This document shows, piece by piece, positions 35,611 to 44,063 of a stretch of 64,000 bases of DNA; position 1 is the first letter of the stretch, and each line of letters begins with the position of its first letter. Origin of the DNA: Desulfofustis limnaeus. GTDB lineage: Bacteria > Desulfobacterota > Desulfobulbia > Desulfobulbales > Desulfocapsaceae. The notes under the pieces were generated by a model. It saw only the letters and a list, made by a program, of their open reading frames with translations, did not search any database and was not told the DNA's origin. The stretch is from contig NZ_AP025516.1 in the NCBI RefSeq assembly GCF_023169885.1, positions 2,304,501-2,368,500 on the forward strand, written 5' to 3'. Both the position numbers and the translations under genes were made by a program.

Positions 35611-35652
35611 AAAAGACCCCGGGTGCAGGACCCCAGCGGGACGCTGCACCCG
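35611..35652 (-). terminator. intrinsic terminator of rpsO
   Basis: On the minus strand CGGGTGCAG pairs with CTGCACCCG (9 bp), followed by GGGTCTTTTTT. It lies about 100 bases after the rpsO stop and before pnp. The remaining stretch 35440-35748 holds only the pnp leader. Confidence 0.8.
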
Positions 35653-35748
35653 AGACAGAGATATCGCTCGCCGCGCCAGAAACGGAGGGCGGTCTTCGGG
35701 TATTCAGACCTTTCCGAGCTACGGCGGACACGATCGGTGGCAGGAGGA

Positions 35749-36018
35749 TTATTTCCGGATACCCAGCTCCTTGATCAGCGCCCGGTATTTGCCGATATCC
35801 TTTTTCTTGAGATAATCGAGCAGGCTTCGTCGCTGGCCGACCAGTTTGAGCAGACCCTGTCGGGAATGATGGTCCTTGGCATGCACCTTGAAATGCTCGG
35901 TCAGGTACTGAATTCGATCGGTCAGCAAGGCGATTTGCACCTCGGATGATCCGGTGTCCGAAGGATGGGTCTTGAACTTCTCGATAATCTCATTTTTTTT
36001 CACTGCCGATTGGGCCAC
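35749..36018 (-). CDS. rpsO: 30S ribosomal protein S15
   Basis: 89 residues, typical length. It has the S15 signature [28 protein letters not shown] and [21 protein letters not shown]. It binds 16S rRNA early in 30S assembly. The start is GTG, six bases after AGGAGG. Confidence 0.98.
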   Translation of the reverse strand: MAQSAVKKNEIIEKFKTHPSDTGSSEVQIALLTDRIQYLTEHFKVHAKDHHSRQGLLKLVGQRRSLLDYLKKKDIGKYRALIKELGIRK

Positions 36019-36067
36019 AGCTAACCTCCTGTATCATTCAGAATACAAATCTATCGTTGTTTTTTTT

Positions 36068-36096
36068 GTTATACTACACTCGCTGACCGGCGGCAA
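36068..36096 (-). promoter_or_regulatory. sigma70-type promoter of rpsO
   Basis: Minus strand TTGCCG (36091-36096), 17 bases, TATAAC (36068-36073), leaving a leader of about 45 bases before the GTG start. Confidence 0.65.
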
Positions 36097-36157
36097 ACAT
36101 CATTTGCAATCAGATCAACGCAAGGGCAAAGGCAACCGGAAGCTGTCTTACTTAACT

Positions 36158-36934
36158 TCAAGCGTAATCAGGCATATTATAAATTTCGCTTGAATATTGC
36201 AAGCGTTTCCGTACCTGTTCCACATCAAGCAGCCCCTCGGCGAGTAGGGCCCGGCCGTCGGGACCAGCCAGCGCCGCTCCGGTCACCGCCTCCTCGACGG
36301 AGAAACAGCCGCTACCGAGGCGCCGCAACCCGCTCAGAAAGGCGCCGCAACCGAGGGCAGCACCGATGTCTGCGGCAAGCGAACGGATGTAGGTGCCCTT
36401 GCCGCAACGGATCCGCAGCTGCACCGTCGGGTCGGTCACCTCAACCTGCGAGCGGGCATCGAGCCATTCCAACTCGTCGATCACCACCGGCCGCGGCGGC
36501 TTTTCCACCACAATACCCTGCCGGGCGTAGTGATACAACGGCTTGCCCTGGTGTTTCAAGGCCGAAAAGGCCGGCGGCGTCTGCATGATGGTGCCGCGAA
36601 ACCGGGCCAGCACCGCTTCCATCGTCTCTGCCGAGATGGCCGGCCACGGCCCGGTGGCATGCAGCTCCCCTTCCGGGTCATGGGTCGTTGAGACACATCC
36701 CAACTGCACCGTGGCCAAATAGTGCTTTTTACCCTCCATCATCGCGCCGATCAACCGGGTGGCCGGACGACCGATACAGATGACCAGCAAACCGGTGGCA
36801 AACGGATCGAGCGTGCCGGCATGACCGACTTTTTTCACCCTGGATAAACGGCGCAGCACACGAACCATGGCGAACGAGGTGAAGCCAGCCGGCTTGTCAA
36901 CCAGCATCACCCCCGTTCCGTCAGCCATCTGCAC
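36158..36934 (-). CDS. truB: tRNA pseudouridine(55) synthase
   Basis: 258 residues. GVMLVDKPAGFTSF and the catalytic VGHAGTLDPFATGLL (Asp) identify TruB, with GKGTYIRSLAADIG further on. It makes Psi55 in the T-loop of tRNAs. A GTG at 36934 with AGGAG nine bases upstream is the preferred start. It belongs to the rimP-to-truB operon. Confidence 0.96.
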   Translation of the reverse strand: MQMADGTGVMLVDKPAGFTSFAMVRVLRRLSRVKKVGHAGTLDPFATGLLVICIGRPATRLIGAMMEGKKHYLATVQLGCVSTTHDPEGELHATGPWPAISAETMEAVLARFRGTIMQTPPAFSALKHQGKPLYHYARQGIVVEKPPRPVVIDELEWLDARSQVEVTDPTVQLRIRCGKGTYIRSLAADIGAALGCGAFLSGLRRLGSGCFSVEEAVTGAALAGPDGRALLAEGLLDVEQVRKRLQYSSEIYNMPDYA

Positions 36935-36970
36935 GTCTCGTCACTCCTGCCCGGCGGCAACCGGATCGCT

Positions 36971-37987
36971 TCACGGATGAGCCAGATTGGCGGCCATCTG
37001 CTCGATGATGGCCCGGATCAACGTCCGGCGCACCTCTTCGATGGAGACCCCGCTGAAACGGCATCCAGCAGCGTTGCGGTGACCGCCGCCGGCAAACGCC
37101 TTGGCGATTTCGGCCACGTCGACCGTCCCTTTGGCACGCAGACTGACCGATACCTTTTCCTTGCCTTCAACCGCCTTCAGGAAGAATGCCACGCGCACCG
37201 AGCGGATGGATCGCGGGAAATCGACGAATCCCTCGATATCGTGAATCGTTGCACCGCTCGCGGCAAGCATGTCACCAGTCACGTGGATGCAAGCAATCTG
37301 GTCGTTTTCATGAAGGTCCAGCGTTTCCAGGACCATGCGCAGCAGTCTCATGCGCGCGGGACTGAAATTCTCGTGAATGTGGACCGATACCTGTTCCGGG
37401 TGCACTCCGCCGTCCACGAGACGGGCGGCGATTTCCAAGGTCCTCGACCCGGTGTTCTCATAGCGGAACGAACCGGTATCGGTGGCAATGGCCACATAAA
37501 TATTGAAAGCGGCTTCGGGCGAAAACGTATGGCCCAGCGCCTCGCCAATCTCGTAAACCATTTCGCCGGTGGACGATCGGGCCGGATCGACCCAACAGAT
37601 ATCCCCGAAAGAGCGGTGCGACCGATGGTGGTCGACGACCAGAACCGGCTTGACGGCGGTGAGTACCTCCTTTTCTCTGCCGAGACGATCCGCCTCGCCG
37701 CAATCGAGCACGACGGTGGCCAGGTCGCTGCCGGCCTGCGAACAAAATCGTTTCACGTCCGCCTTACTGCAGCATACCCGCTCGGCGCCGGGGAGAAAGT
37801 CATAGAGATGAGAGACCGGGGCATCGAGGTAACAGAGCACTTCCTTGCCCCGCTGCGTCAAGATATCAGCCAGACCCAATTGCGAACCGAGTGCGTCTCC
37901 GTCGGGATGGATATGGGTCAGAATGAGGAAATGACCCTTTTCCCGAAACACGTCCAGGATCTGTTCAGGTACGGTGTTGACGTTCAT
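36971..37987 (-). CDS. nrnA: DHH-family oligoribonuclease / pAp phosphatase
   Basis: 338 residues. DHH domain with THIHPDGDALGS, VVLDCGEADRLG and VVDHHRSHRSFGD, and a C-terminal DHHA1 domain ending in the FAGGGHRNAAG nucleotide-binding loop. It degrades nanoRNAs and 3'-phosphoadenosine phosphate. GGAG precedes the ATG, and the gene start overlaps rbfA by 23 bases. Confidence 0.94.
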   Translation of the reverse strand: MNVNTVPEQILDVFREKGHFLILTHIHPDGDALGSQLGLADILTQRGKEVLCYLDAPVSHLYDFLPGAERVCCSKADVKRFCSQAGSDLATVVLDCGEADRLGREKEVLTAVKPVLVVDHHRSHRSFGDICWVDPARSSTGEMVYEIGEALGHTFSPEAAFNIYVAIATDTGSFRYENTGSRTLEIAARLVDGGVHPEQVSVHIHENFSPARMRLLRMVLETLDLHENDQIACIHVTGDMLAASGATIHDIEGFVDFPRSIRSVRVAFFLKAVEGKEKVSVSLRAKGTVDVAEIAKAFAGGGHRNAAGCRFSGVSIEEVRRTLIRAIIEQMAANLAHP

Positions 37988-38387
37988 CCTGCTCCTTGGC
38001 TATATCGGCCAGCAGCTTCTCCACCTCTTCCGCCTGCGCTGCATGTTCATCATACCAGAACCGCAACTCCGGAGTAAATTGCATATTGAGCGTTCTGGCC
38101 AGATGACTGCGCATGAAACCGGTGGCCCGCTCAAGTCCCTTGCCGATGGCCTCGAGATCGGCCTGACCGCTGACACCATAATAGATCTTGGCGTGACGCA
38201 GGTCGTTGGAAACCACCACCCGGTGGATAAACACGTCGAGCAGACGCGGGTCGCGGCTGCGTTGCAAGAGCAACACCGACAATTCGTTACGGATCGCATC
38301 TGCCACCCGGACCGCTCGTTTCGGCGGCTTCGAACGGGCCGCACCAAGCGACTCAAGGTCCTGTCTGGGATGCCATTTACCGGTCAT
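37965..38387 (-). CDS. rbfA: ribosome-binding factor A
   Basis: 140 residues, single KH-like domain: RVADAIRNELSVLLLQ, DPRL, HAKIYYGVSG and LARTLNMQFTPELRFWYDE. It acts in 16S rRNA maturation and cold adaptation. Located between infB and nrnA as usual. Confidence 0.95.
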   Translation of the reverse strand: MTGKWHPRQDLESLGAARSKPPKRAVRVADAIRNELSVLLLQRSRDPRLLDVFIHRVVVSNDLRHAKIYYGVSGQADLEAIGKGLERATGFMRSHLARTLNMQFTPELRFWYDEHAAQAEEVEKLLADIAKEQDERQHRT

Positions 38388-38404
38388 TTGTGGGCTCCGC
38401 TGAG

Positions 38405-41152
38405 CTATTCGAGCTTGGCTTCCACCTGCTGCATGACGAACGCCTCGAGCAGATCTCCAACCTTGATGTCATTGAAATTCTCGACGCCGATACCGCACTC
38501 GTAACCGGACACCACTTCCTTGGCGTCGTCCTTGAACCGTTTGAGCGAACTGATTTTCCCGGTGTAAACCACCACCCCGTCACGCACCACACGGACCCCG
38601 GCGTTCCGGCGGATGACGCCGTTGGTTACCGAACAACCGGCAATGCGCCCAACTTTCGGGACACTGAAGGTGTCGCGGATCTCTGCGGTACCGATCACCT
38701 CCTCCTCGAAGGTCGGGTCGAGCATACCGACCATGGCCTTGCGGATATCGTCGAGGGCATGATAGATGACGTCGTAGCTGCGCAGATCGACATTCTCGCG
38801 ACTGGCCAGTTCCTTTATCTTGGCGGTGGGCCGCACGTTGAAGCCGATGATGATGGCATCCGAAGCCGAGGCCAGCAGGATGTCGGAATCGGTGATGGTG
38901 CCGGTGCCCTCGTGCAACACCCGCACCTTGATGGCATCGGTGGACAACTCTTCGGCAGCCTTGGCAAACGCCTCCAGGGTACCCTGCACGTCGGCCCTGA
39001 TGATGACGCGCAGCTCCTGCACGTCGCCCTCGGCCATCTTCTCGAACAACTTGTCCAGTGAGATCTTGCTACCCGACGCCAGCTCGGTTTCCCGCGCCTT
39101 CATCAGGCGGGCTTGGCTGACGTTCTTGGCCATCTTCTCATCGGTCACCACAATAAACTCGTCACCGGCCTGCGGCACCCCTGACAAGCCCTGGACCTCG
39201 ACCGGCGTGGACGGACCCGCCTCCTTGAGCGGCCGCCCCTTGTCGTCGCGCATGGCCCGTACCTTGCCGCTGTATTGGCCGGCCACGAAGTAATCGCCGT
39301 TGCGCAGGGTACCATCTTGAACGAGCACCGTGGCCACGGCGCCGCGCCCTTTGTCGAGTTGCGCCTCCACCACCCGGCCTTTGGCCTTTCTCGAGGCGTC
39401 TGCCTTGAGCTCCAGAATTTCCGCAAGCAACTGGATATTTTCCAGCAGCTCGTCGATGCCGACATTGTTCTTCGCCGAGGTTTCGCAATAGATGGTCTGC
39501 CCGCCCCAGTCTTCGGGAATCAGGCCGAAATCGGACAGCTCCCGCTTCACCCGATCGGGATCGGCGTTCGGTTTGTCGATCTTGTTCACCGCCACCAGGA
39601 TCGGGACATTGGCCGCCTGGGCATGGTTGATGGCCTCCTTGGTCTGCTCCATGACCCCGTCGTCGGCAGCCACCACCAGGACCACCAGGTCGGTGATCTG
39701 GGCGCCGCGCGAACGCATCTCGGTAAAAGCGGCATGACCCGGAGTGTCGACAAAGGTCACATCGCCGGCCCTGGAGCGAACATGATAGGCACCGATGTGC
39801 TGGGTGATGCCGCCCGCCTCGCCTTCAGCCACATCGGTTTTTCTGATAGCGTCGAGAATCGAGGTCTTGCCGTGGTCCACGTGGCCCATGACCGTGACCA
39901 CCGGCGGTCGCATCCGGGTTTCACCGCCCTCTTCCTGGGCATCCAGCATCTGGATCCCGATCTCTTCGGTGATTCCCTGTTCGATCTCATAGCCGAAATC
40001 GGCAGCAATCAACGTCGCCGTCTCCACATCAACCGCCTGATTCATGGTGGCCATGACGCCCAGCCCCATCAATTTGGCAATGACTTCCGAGGCCTTGATC
40101 TTCATCCGGGCGGCCAGGTCGCTGACGGAGATGGTGTCGAAGACGGTAATCTTGCGCTTGCTGGCTTTCATCTCGATGGTGGATGGGACGATTCGCTTAT
40201 CCGCCTTCCGGCCCCGCTTGCCGCGCTTGCCGCCGCGCTGATACTCGGCATCGAAGTGGGTGAATTTGAGATTTTTCTTGCCCTTGCCGCGCAGTCCCTT
40301 GCCGCGACGATCCCGATCGTCCTCCTCGTCGTCGCCGCGTTTGCCTTTCTTGCGCGACCGATCGGCCGAATCGGCGGTGGTCTCTTCCTGGATCGGCACC
40401 GCCAGATTGGGTCGGCCGGATTTTGAAGCGGTCGAACGCACGGCCTTTTTCGGACGGGAACGGTCTTCCTCTCCACTTTCTTCAGCAATGGGCAGATCAA
40501 TTGAGCCGACCACCCGAGCAATGCCTTTACGCTCGACCTTTTTCGGCTTCTTGCTTTCCTTCTGGACCTTACCCGGCTCCTCGCCAACCACCGTTTGCGC
40601 CGGTTGGTCAGCAAGCTGCTTTTCTTCCTGCGCTGCCGGTTTCTCCGGTTCGGCTGCCGCCGCGGGGGCCTCCCCCTCGTCCTCTGGTTGCAGGTCCGCG
40701 GCCGTGGCCGTTTCTCCCGGCACGGACGCCTGTTCTTCAGCCGCCGGAACCGGTTCCTGGTCGGCCGTTGTCTCATCGCCTGCAGCGGCTGCCGACGTTG
40801 CAGGCGCACCCTCGTCGGCACTGCCGGCCGCTTCCTCGGGTTCGGCTGCGGCCTGCTCATCCACCGCTTCCATGTCTTCGGCCGTCTCTTGCTCCTCGGT
40901 CTTCGGGCGACGCCTGATGATGGTAGCCCGGCGCCTGATCACGGTCGACCCTTGCGAACCGTCGATCCGTTTCGCCACCAGTTCGGTTTCCGGGTTTTGC
41001 AGCATGGTCCGACGAATCTTCTCAGCGGTTTCTTCATCGACGGTCGAACTGTGGCCCTTGACGTCGTATCCTTCGGCTATCAACTTGTCCGCCAGATCCT
41101 TGCCTGTCATTCCGGCCTCTTTTGCCAGTTCGTACACTCTCACTCTACTCAT
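38405..41152 (-). CDS. infB: translation initiation factor IF-2
   Basis: 915 residues. An N-terminal IF2N helix domain ([20 protein letters not shown]) is followed by a long Ala/Glu-rich linker (about 60-280) and a second IF2N-like domain. The G domain has GHVDHGKT (G1), DTPGHAAF (G3) and NKIDKP (G4); then come the beta-barrel and C-terminal fMet-tRNA-binding domains. It delivers initiator tRNA to the 30S subunit. The low-complexity linker explains the numerous spurious frames on the opposite strand. Confidence 0.97.
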   Translation of the reverse strand: MSRVRVYELAKEAGMTGKDLADKLIAEGYDVKGHSSTVDEETAEKIRRTMLQNPETELVAKRIDGSQGSTVIRRRATIIRRRPKTEEQETAEDMEAVDEQAAAEPEEAAGSADEGAPATSAAAAGDETTADQEPVPAAEEQASVPGETATAADLQPEDEGEAPAAAAEPEKPAAQEEKQLADQPAQTVVGEEPGKVQKESKKPKKVERKGIARVVGSIDLPIAEESGEEDRSRPKKAVRSTASKSGRPNLAVPIQEETTADSADRSRKKGKRGDDEEDDRDRRGKGLRGKGKKNLKFTHFDAEYQRGGKRGKRGRKADKRIVPSTIEMKASKRKITVFDTISVSDLAARMKIKASEVIAKLMGLGVMATMNQAVDVETATLIAADFGYEIEQGITEEIGIQMLDAQEEGGETRMRPPVVTVMGHVDHGKTSILDAIRKTDVAEGEAGGITQHIGAYHVRSRAGDVTFVDTPGHAAFTEMRSRGAQITDLVVLVVAADDGVMEQTKEAINHAQAANVPILVAVNKIDKPNADPDRVKRELSDFGLIPEDWGGQTIYCETSAKNNVGIDELLENIQLLAEILELKADASRKAKGRVVEAQLDKGRGAVATVLVQDGTLRNGDYFVAGQYSGKVRAMRDDKGRPLKEAGPSTPVEVQGLSGVPQAGDEFIVVTDEKMAKNVSQARLMKARETELASGSKISLDKLFEKMAEGDVQELRVIIRADVQGTLEAFAKAAEELSTDAIKVRVLHEGTGTITDSDILLASASDAIIIGFNVRPTAKIKELASRENVDLRSYDVIYHALDDIRKAMVGMLDPTFEEEVIGTAEIRDTFSVPKVGRIAGCSVTNGVIRRNAGVRVVRDGVVVYTGKISSLKRFKDDAKEVVSGYECGIGVENFNDIKVGDLLEAFVMQQVEAKLE

Positions 41153-41227
41153 GCCTCACTCCTGGAAAACCACGTTCCGTGTTCTTTTTCCACTCTAGCA
41201 CAGCCTCGGCAACAGATAGACCTTTGC

Positions 41228-41452
41228 TCAGGTCTTGCGAAACAATCGTTTCCATCGCTTGCTGTCCTTGTATAGCCTGTTTCTGCACTCATCCCGGTCA
41301 CAACAATAGGCCCCCCGGCCGGGCAGCAACTGCCTGGCGTCGGCAACGGGTCCGAGTTCCGACCAGATGTGGCGCAACAACTCCTGTTTTGCCGCCTTCC
41401 TGCCGCAACTGACACAGGTTCTGATTGGCGGCCGCGGCGCCGGCCGGGTCAC
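41228..41452 (-). CDS. ylxR: YlxR/RnpM RNA-binding protein
   Basis: 74 residues of the DUF448 family: RTCVSCGRKAAKQELLR at the N-terminus and GRGAYCCDRDECRNRL. Members bind RNA, and RnpM modulates RNase P in Bacillus. It overlaps nusA by four bases and is always found between nusA and infB in this operon type. Confidence 0.92.
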   Translation of the reverse strand: MTRPAPRPPIRTCVSCGRKAAKQELLRHIWSELGPVADARQLLPGRGAYCCDRDECRNRLYKDSKRWKRLFRKT

Positions 41453-42858
41453 TGGGCTTCTGTTTCGTCCGGTTGTCCCGCTTCATCCTCACCGGCCGTG
41501 GGCGTTTGCGAAGCCGACTCGCCCTCGGCCTCGGCCGATTCCGGCTCGCTCGCCGGTTCCGTGGCCGAGGCAGCGGCCGCTTCCTTTTCGGCTGCCGCCT
41601 GTTCGGCCGCCGCCAGTGCCTCTTCCCCGGCCTGAAGTTTGGCCGCCTCGATCAGTTGATCGGCATAGTCCTCGTCGATGGAACGGATGATGGTCAAATC
41701 GTCAACCGACGACCGGGTCAGATCAACCACCGACTTGATCCCCTTGGCGAACAACTGATCGCCAAGATTCTCGTCGATCCCCGGGATCTGCAGGAGGCCT
41801 TGATACCCTTCATCCTCCAGGTTGGCCCAGCGCTGTTCGCTCTTGACGTCGATACGCCACCCCATCAACCTCGAGGCCAGCCGGACATTCTGGCCCTGCC
41901 GGCCGATGGCCAGCGACAGCTGGTCGTTGGGCACCACCACCAGCAACGAGTTGGCATCCTCATCCACCATGACCATGCTGACATGGGCCGGTGCCAGAGC
42001 ATTGTAGACATATTTCGCCGGATCGGGACTCCAGGTAACGATATCGATCCGTTCTCCCTGCAGCTCCTGAACCACGTTTTGCACCCGACTTCCCTTCATG
42101 CCGACACAGGCGCCCACCGGATCCACGTCGGATTCGGTCGAACTGACGGCGATCTTCGCGCGAAAGCCCGGTTCGCGGCTGACCCCCATGATCTTCACGA
42201 TCCCCTCGGCAATCTCCGGCACTTCCATCTGGAACAGCTTCACCAGAAACTCGTCGGCGGTGCGCGACAGGATCAACTGCGAATCCCTGCTGTTTTGACG
42301 GACCTCCAGCAAATAGGCACGAATCCGATCGCCCTGTTTGAACGAGCGTTTTGGAATCTGATGTTCTTTGGGCAGGATGGCATCGGTGCGGCCGAGGTTG
42401 ATGATCATATTGCCGCGCTCGAAGCGCTGGACAATACCGCTCACCACCTCGCCCTGCCGATCCTTGAACATGTCGTAGATGACGTCGCGTTCGGCGTCCT
42501 TCATGCGGTGGATAATGACCTGTTTCGCGGACTGAGCGGCGATCCGGCCGAGTTCGGTGATGTTTTCCATCTTCTCGCCAAGCTCGTCGCCGATCTGCAC
42601 TTCCGGGTCGAGCAGTTTGGCCGCTTCGAAGGAAATTTCGGTCTGATCGTCTTCGGCTTCTTCGACAACGCTGCGGAACTGGAACACTTCGACTTCTCCC
42701 AGCTCCTCGTTGTAGTGCACCTCAATATCTCGCCTGCTCCCGTATTTCTTCCGGGCCGCTGAGGCCACCGCCTCTTCGATCGCCTCGATGAGAAGCCGCC
42801 GGTCAAATCCCCGATCCCTGCTGATCTGATCAATTATCCGTTTAAGATCCGATACCAT
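41449..42858 (-). CDS. nusA: transcription termination/antitermination factor NusA
   Basis: 469 residues. N-terminal RNAP-binding domain, S1 domain (GEVVSGIVQRFERGNMIINLG), two KH domains (GACVGMKGSRVQNVVQEL; LAIGRQGQNVRLASRL), a helix-hairpin-helix-like C-terminal region (IPGIDENLGDQLFAKGI) and an acidic, Ala-rich tail. GAGG precedes the ATG. It controls pausing, termination and antitermination. Confidence 0.97.
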   Translation of the reverse strand: MVSDLKRIIDQISRDRGFDRRLLIEAIEEAVASAARKKYGSRRDIEVHYNEELGEVEVFQFRSVVEEAEDDQTEISFEAAKLLDPEVQIGDELGEKMENITELGRIAAQSAKQVIIHRMKDAERDVIYDMFKDRQGEVVSGIVQRFERGNMIINLGRTDAILPKEHQIPKRSFKQGDRIRAYLLEVRQNSRDSQLILSRTADEFLVKLFQMEVPEIAEGIVKIMGVSREPGFRAKIAVSSTESDVDPVGACVGMKGSRVQNVVQELQGERIDIVTWSPDPAKYVYNALAPAHVSMVMVDEDANSLLVVVPNDQLSLAIGRQGQNVRLASRLMGWRIDVKSEQRWANLEDEGYQGLLQIPGIDENLGDQLFAKGIKSVVDLTRSSVDDLTIIRSIDEDYADQLIEAAKLQAGEEALAAAEQAAAEKEAAAASATEPASEPESAEAEGESASQTPTAGEDEAGQPDETEAQ

Positions 42859-42935
42859 TATCCTACCTCGCCATCAGCACCCTCCCGAACCGGGCTGTCC
42901 ACCTTCATCGGGTCGTGCTTCTGTCCAAAAGACAC

Positions 42936-43391
42936 TTAAAGAGTCAGACGGGCTTTTTGTATTTCTTCCCAGGCAAAGGTGGTCGTGCCACCCTGCTCGA
43001 GAGCAACAGTCAGCCTCCCGTCGCTCACCTCCTGTAGCCGACCGACAAATACCTTTTGGCCGTCTCGCTCTTGCTTCACCTTCACCCGCACCTTTTCCCC
43101 CACGAATCGCCGACTCTCGTCAAGCGTACGGAGTGTTCTTTCGATCCCCGGGGAGGACACCTCCAGATGATACTGATGGTCGATCATATCCTCCACGTCG
43201 AGAAAATCGCCCAGTTCCCGGCTGACCCGGGAACAATCATCGAGGCTCACGCCGCCGACCCGATCGATGGTCAACCGCAGCACCCAGCCATGCCCTTCCC
43301 GGCGAAACTGGATATCGTACAATTCGAGTCCCAGCGACGGCAACAAGGCCTCGGCAAAAGCACGAACCCGATCAACCACCAGTGCACTCAT
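42936..43391 (-). CDS. rimP: ribosome maturation factor RimP
   Basis: 151 residues from the ATG at 43391 (a GTG at 43418 would add nine). It has LGLELYDIQFRREGHGWVLRLTID, the DCSRVSRELGDFLD segment, the YHLEVSSPGIERTLRT signature and a C-terminal SH3-like barrel. It is needed for 30S maturation and is the first gene of the rimP-nusA-infB operon. Confidence 0.93.
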   Translation of the reverse strand: MSALVVDRVRAFAEALLPSLGLELYDIQFRREGHGWVLRLTIDRVGGVSLDDCSRVSRELGDFLDVEDMIDHQYHLEVSSPGIERTLRTLDESRRFVGEKVRVKVKQERDGQKVFVGRLQEVSDGRLTVALEQGGTTTFAWEEIQKARLTL

Positions 43392-43478
43392 CGTCTGCCA
43401 ACCACCTTTTTCGGACACCGCCGCCCGCCATCGGCTCCCCCGATGGTCCGGTCAGACCGGCGGCCAACTGAAAAAATT

Positions 43479-43505
43479 ATAAAAAAAAAAGCGGGCAAAG
43501 CCCAC
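43479..43505 (-). terminator. intrinsic terminator after tRNA-Gly
   Basis: Minus strand GTGGGC/GCCCGC stem (one G-U pair) with a TTT loop, followed by ten T residues. It ends the tRNA transcript before the rimP operon. Confidence 0.85.
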
Positions 43506-43595
43506 TTTCCTATTCCTGCCGGCACACATCGTCCCCCAGGTATAAGCAGCACCTCCGTCGGGCGAACCCGGTAAGGAGACGGCTGGTCGACGGTT

Positions 43596-43671
43596 TGGAG
43601 CGGGCAACGAGGTTCGAACTCGCGACCTCAAGCTTGGGAAGCTCGCGCTCTACCAACTGAGCTATGCCCGC
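43596..43671 (-). tRNA. tRNA-Gly, anticodon CCC
   Basis: 76 bases with full cloverleaf: GCGGGCA/TGCCCGC acceptor stem, D arm GCTC...GAGC, anticodon stem CGAGC/GCTTG with loop TTCCCAA, and T arm GCGAG-TTCGAAC-CTCGT (one wobble pair). CCA is encoded at the 3' end after discriminator T. It reads GGG codons. Confidence 0.96.
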
Positions 43672-43695
43672 ATCACATGGACCGTAACAGGTTTA

Positions 43696-43724
43696 CAATA
43701 ACCACATCCGGCCAACCTTGTCAA
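43696..43724 (-). promoter_or_regulatory. sigma70-type promoter of tRNA-Gly
   Basis: Minus strand TTGACA (43719-43724), 17 bases, TTATTG (43696-43701), about 25 bases before the tRNA. Confidence 0.65.
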
Positions 43725-43891
43725 GTAATTGCAACGCTTGGGCGCACCGGACACACAGCGGCGTCCGCGCCCCCGTTCCCCGACCGGGGCCACGGCCGGC
43801 CACAGGGACGATGGGTCAGGCAGGGCAGCCATTGGGTTCAGCGCCACCCTCCCTGTAGGAACACAACCGCCACCACCCGCAGAAAATACGA

Positions 43892-43920
43892 TTGACAAAC
43901 CGCCGGCTGACTACTACAAC
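43892..43920 (+). promoter_or_regulatory. sigma70-type promoter of topB
   Basis: TTGACA (43892-43897), 17 bases, TACAAC (43915-43920). The leader to the ATG is about 135 bases. Between this promoter and the tRNA promoter (43725-43891) I see no gene or structure. Confidence 0.6.
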
Positions 43921-44063
43921 AACGGACATTTGAGTTTCGACCACAACCCATACCCCGCCGGGCCACGCTCCGCCCCGCGCAGACGTCTGCCAGCAACCCG
44001 GATCACGGCGATCAGTGCCGGCCGGACGCCCATCGGCATCCCCGACTTGTTCGATAGTGTCTT

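Noticed and set aside
39275-40426. 383-residue plus-strand frame opposite infB
   Set aside because: Antisense shadow of the IF-2 G domain and repetitive linker.
41425-42762. 445-residue plus-strand frame opposite nusA
   Set aside because: It mirrors the conserved nusA gene, is His/Asp/Gln-rich and has no ribosome binding site or domain.
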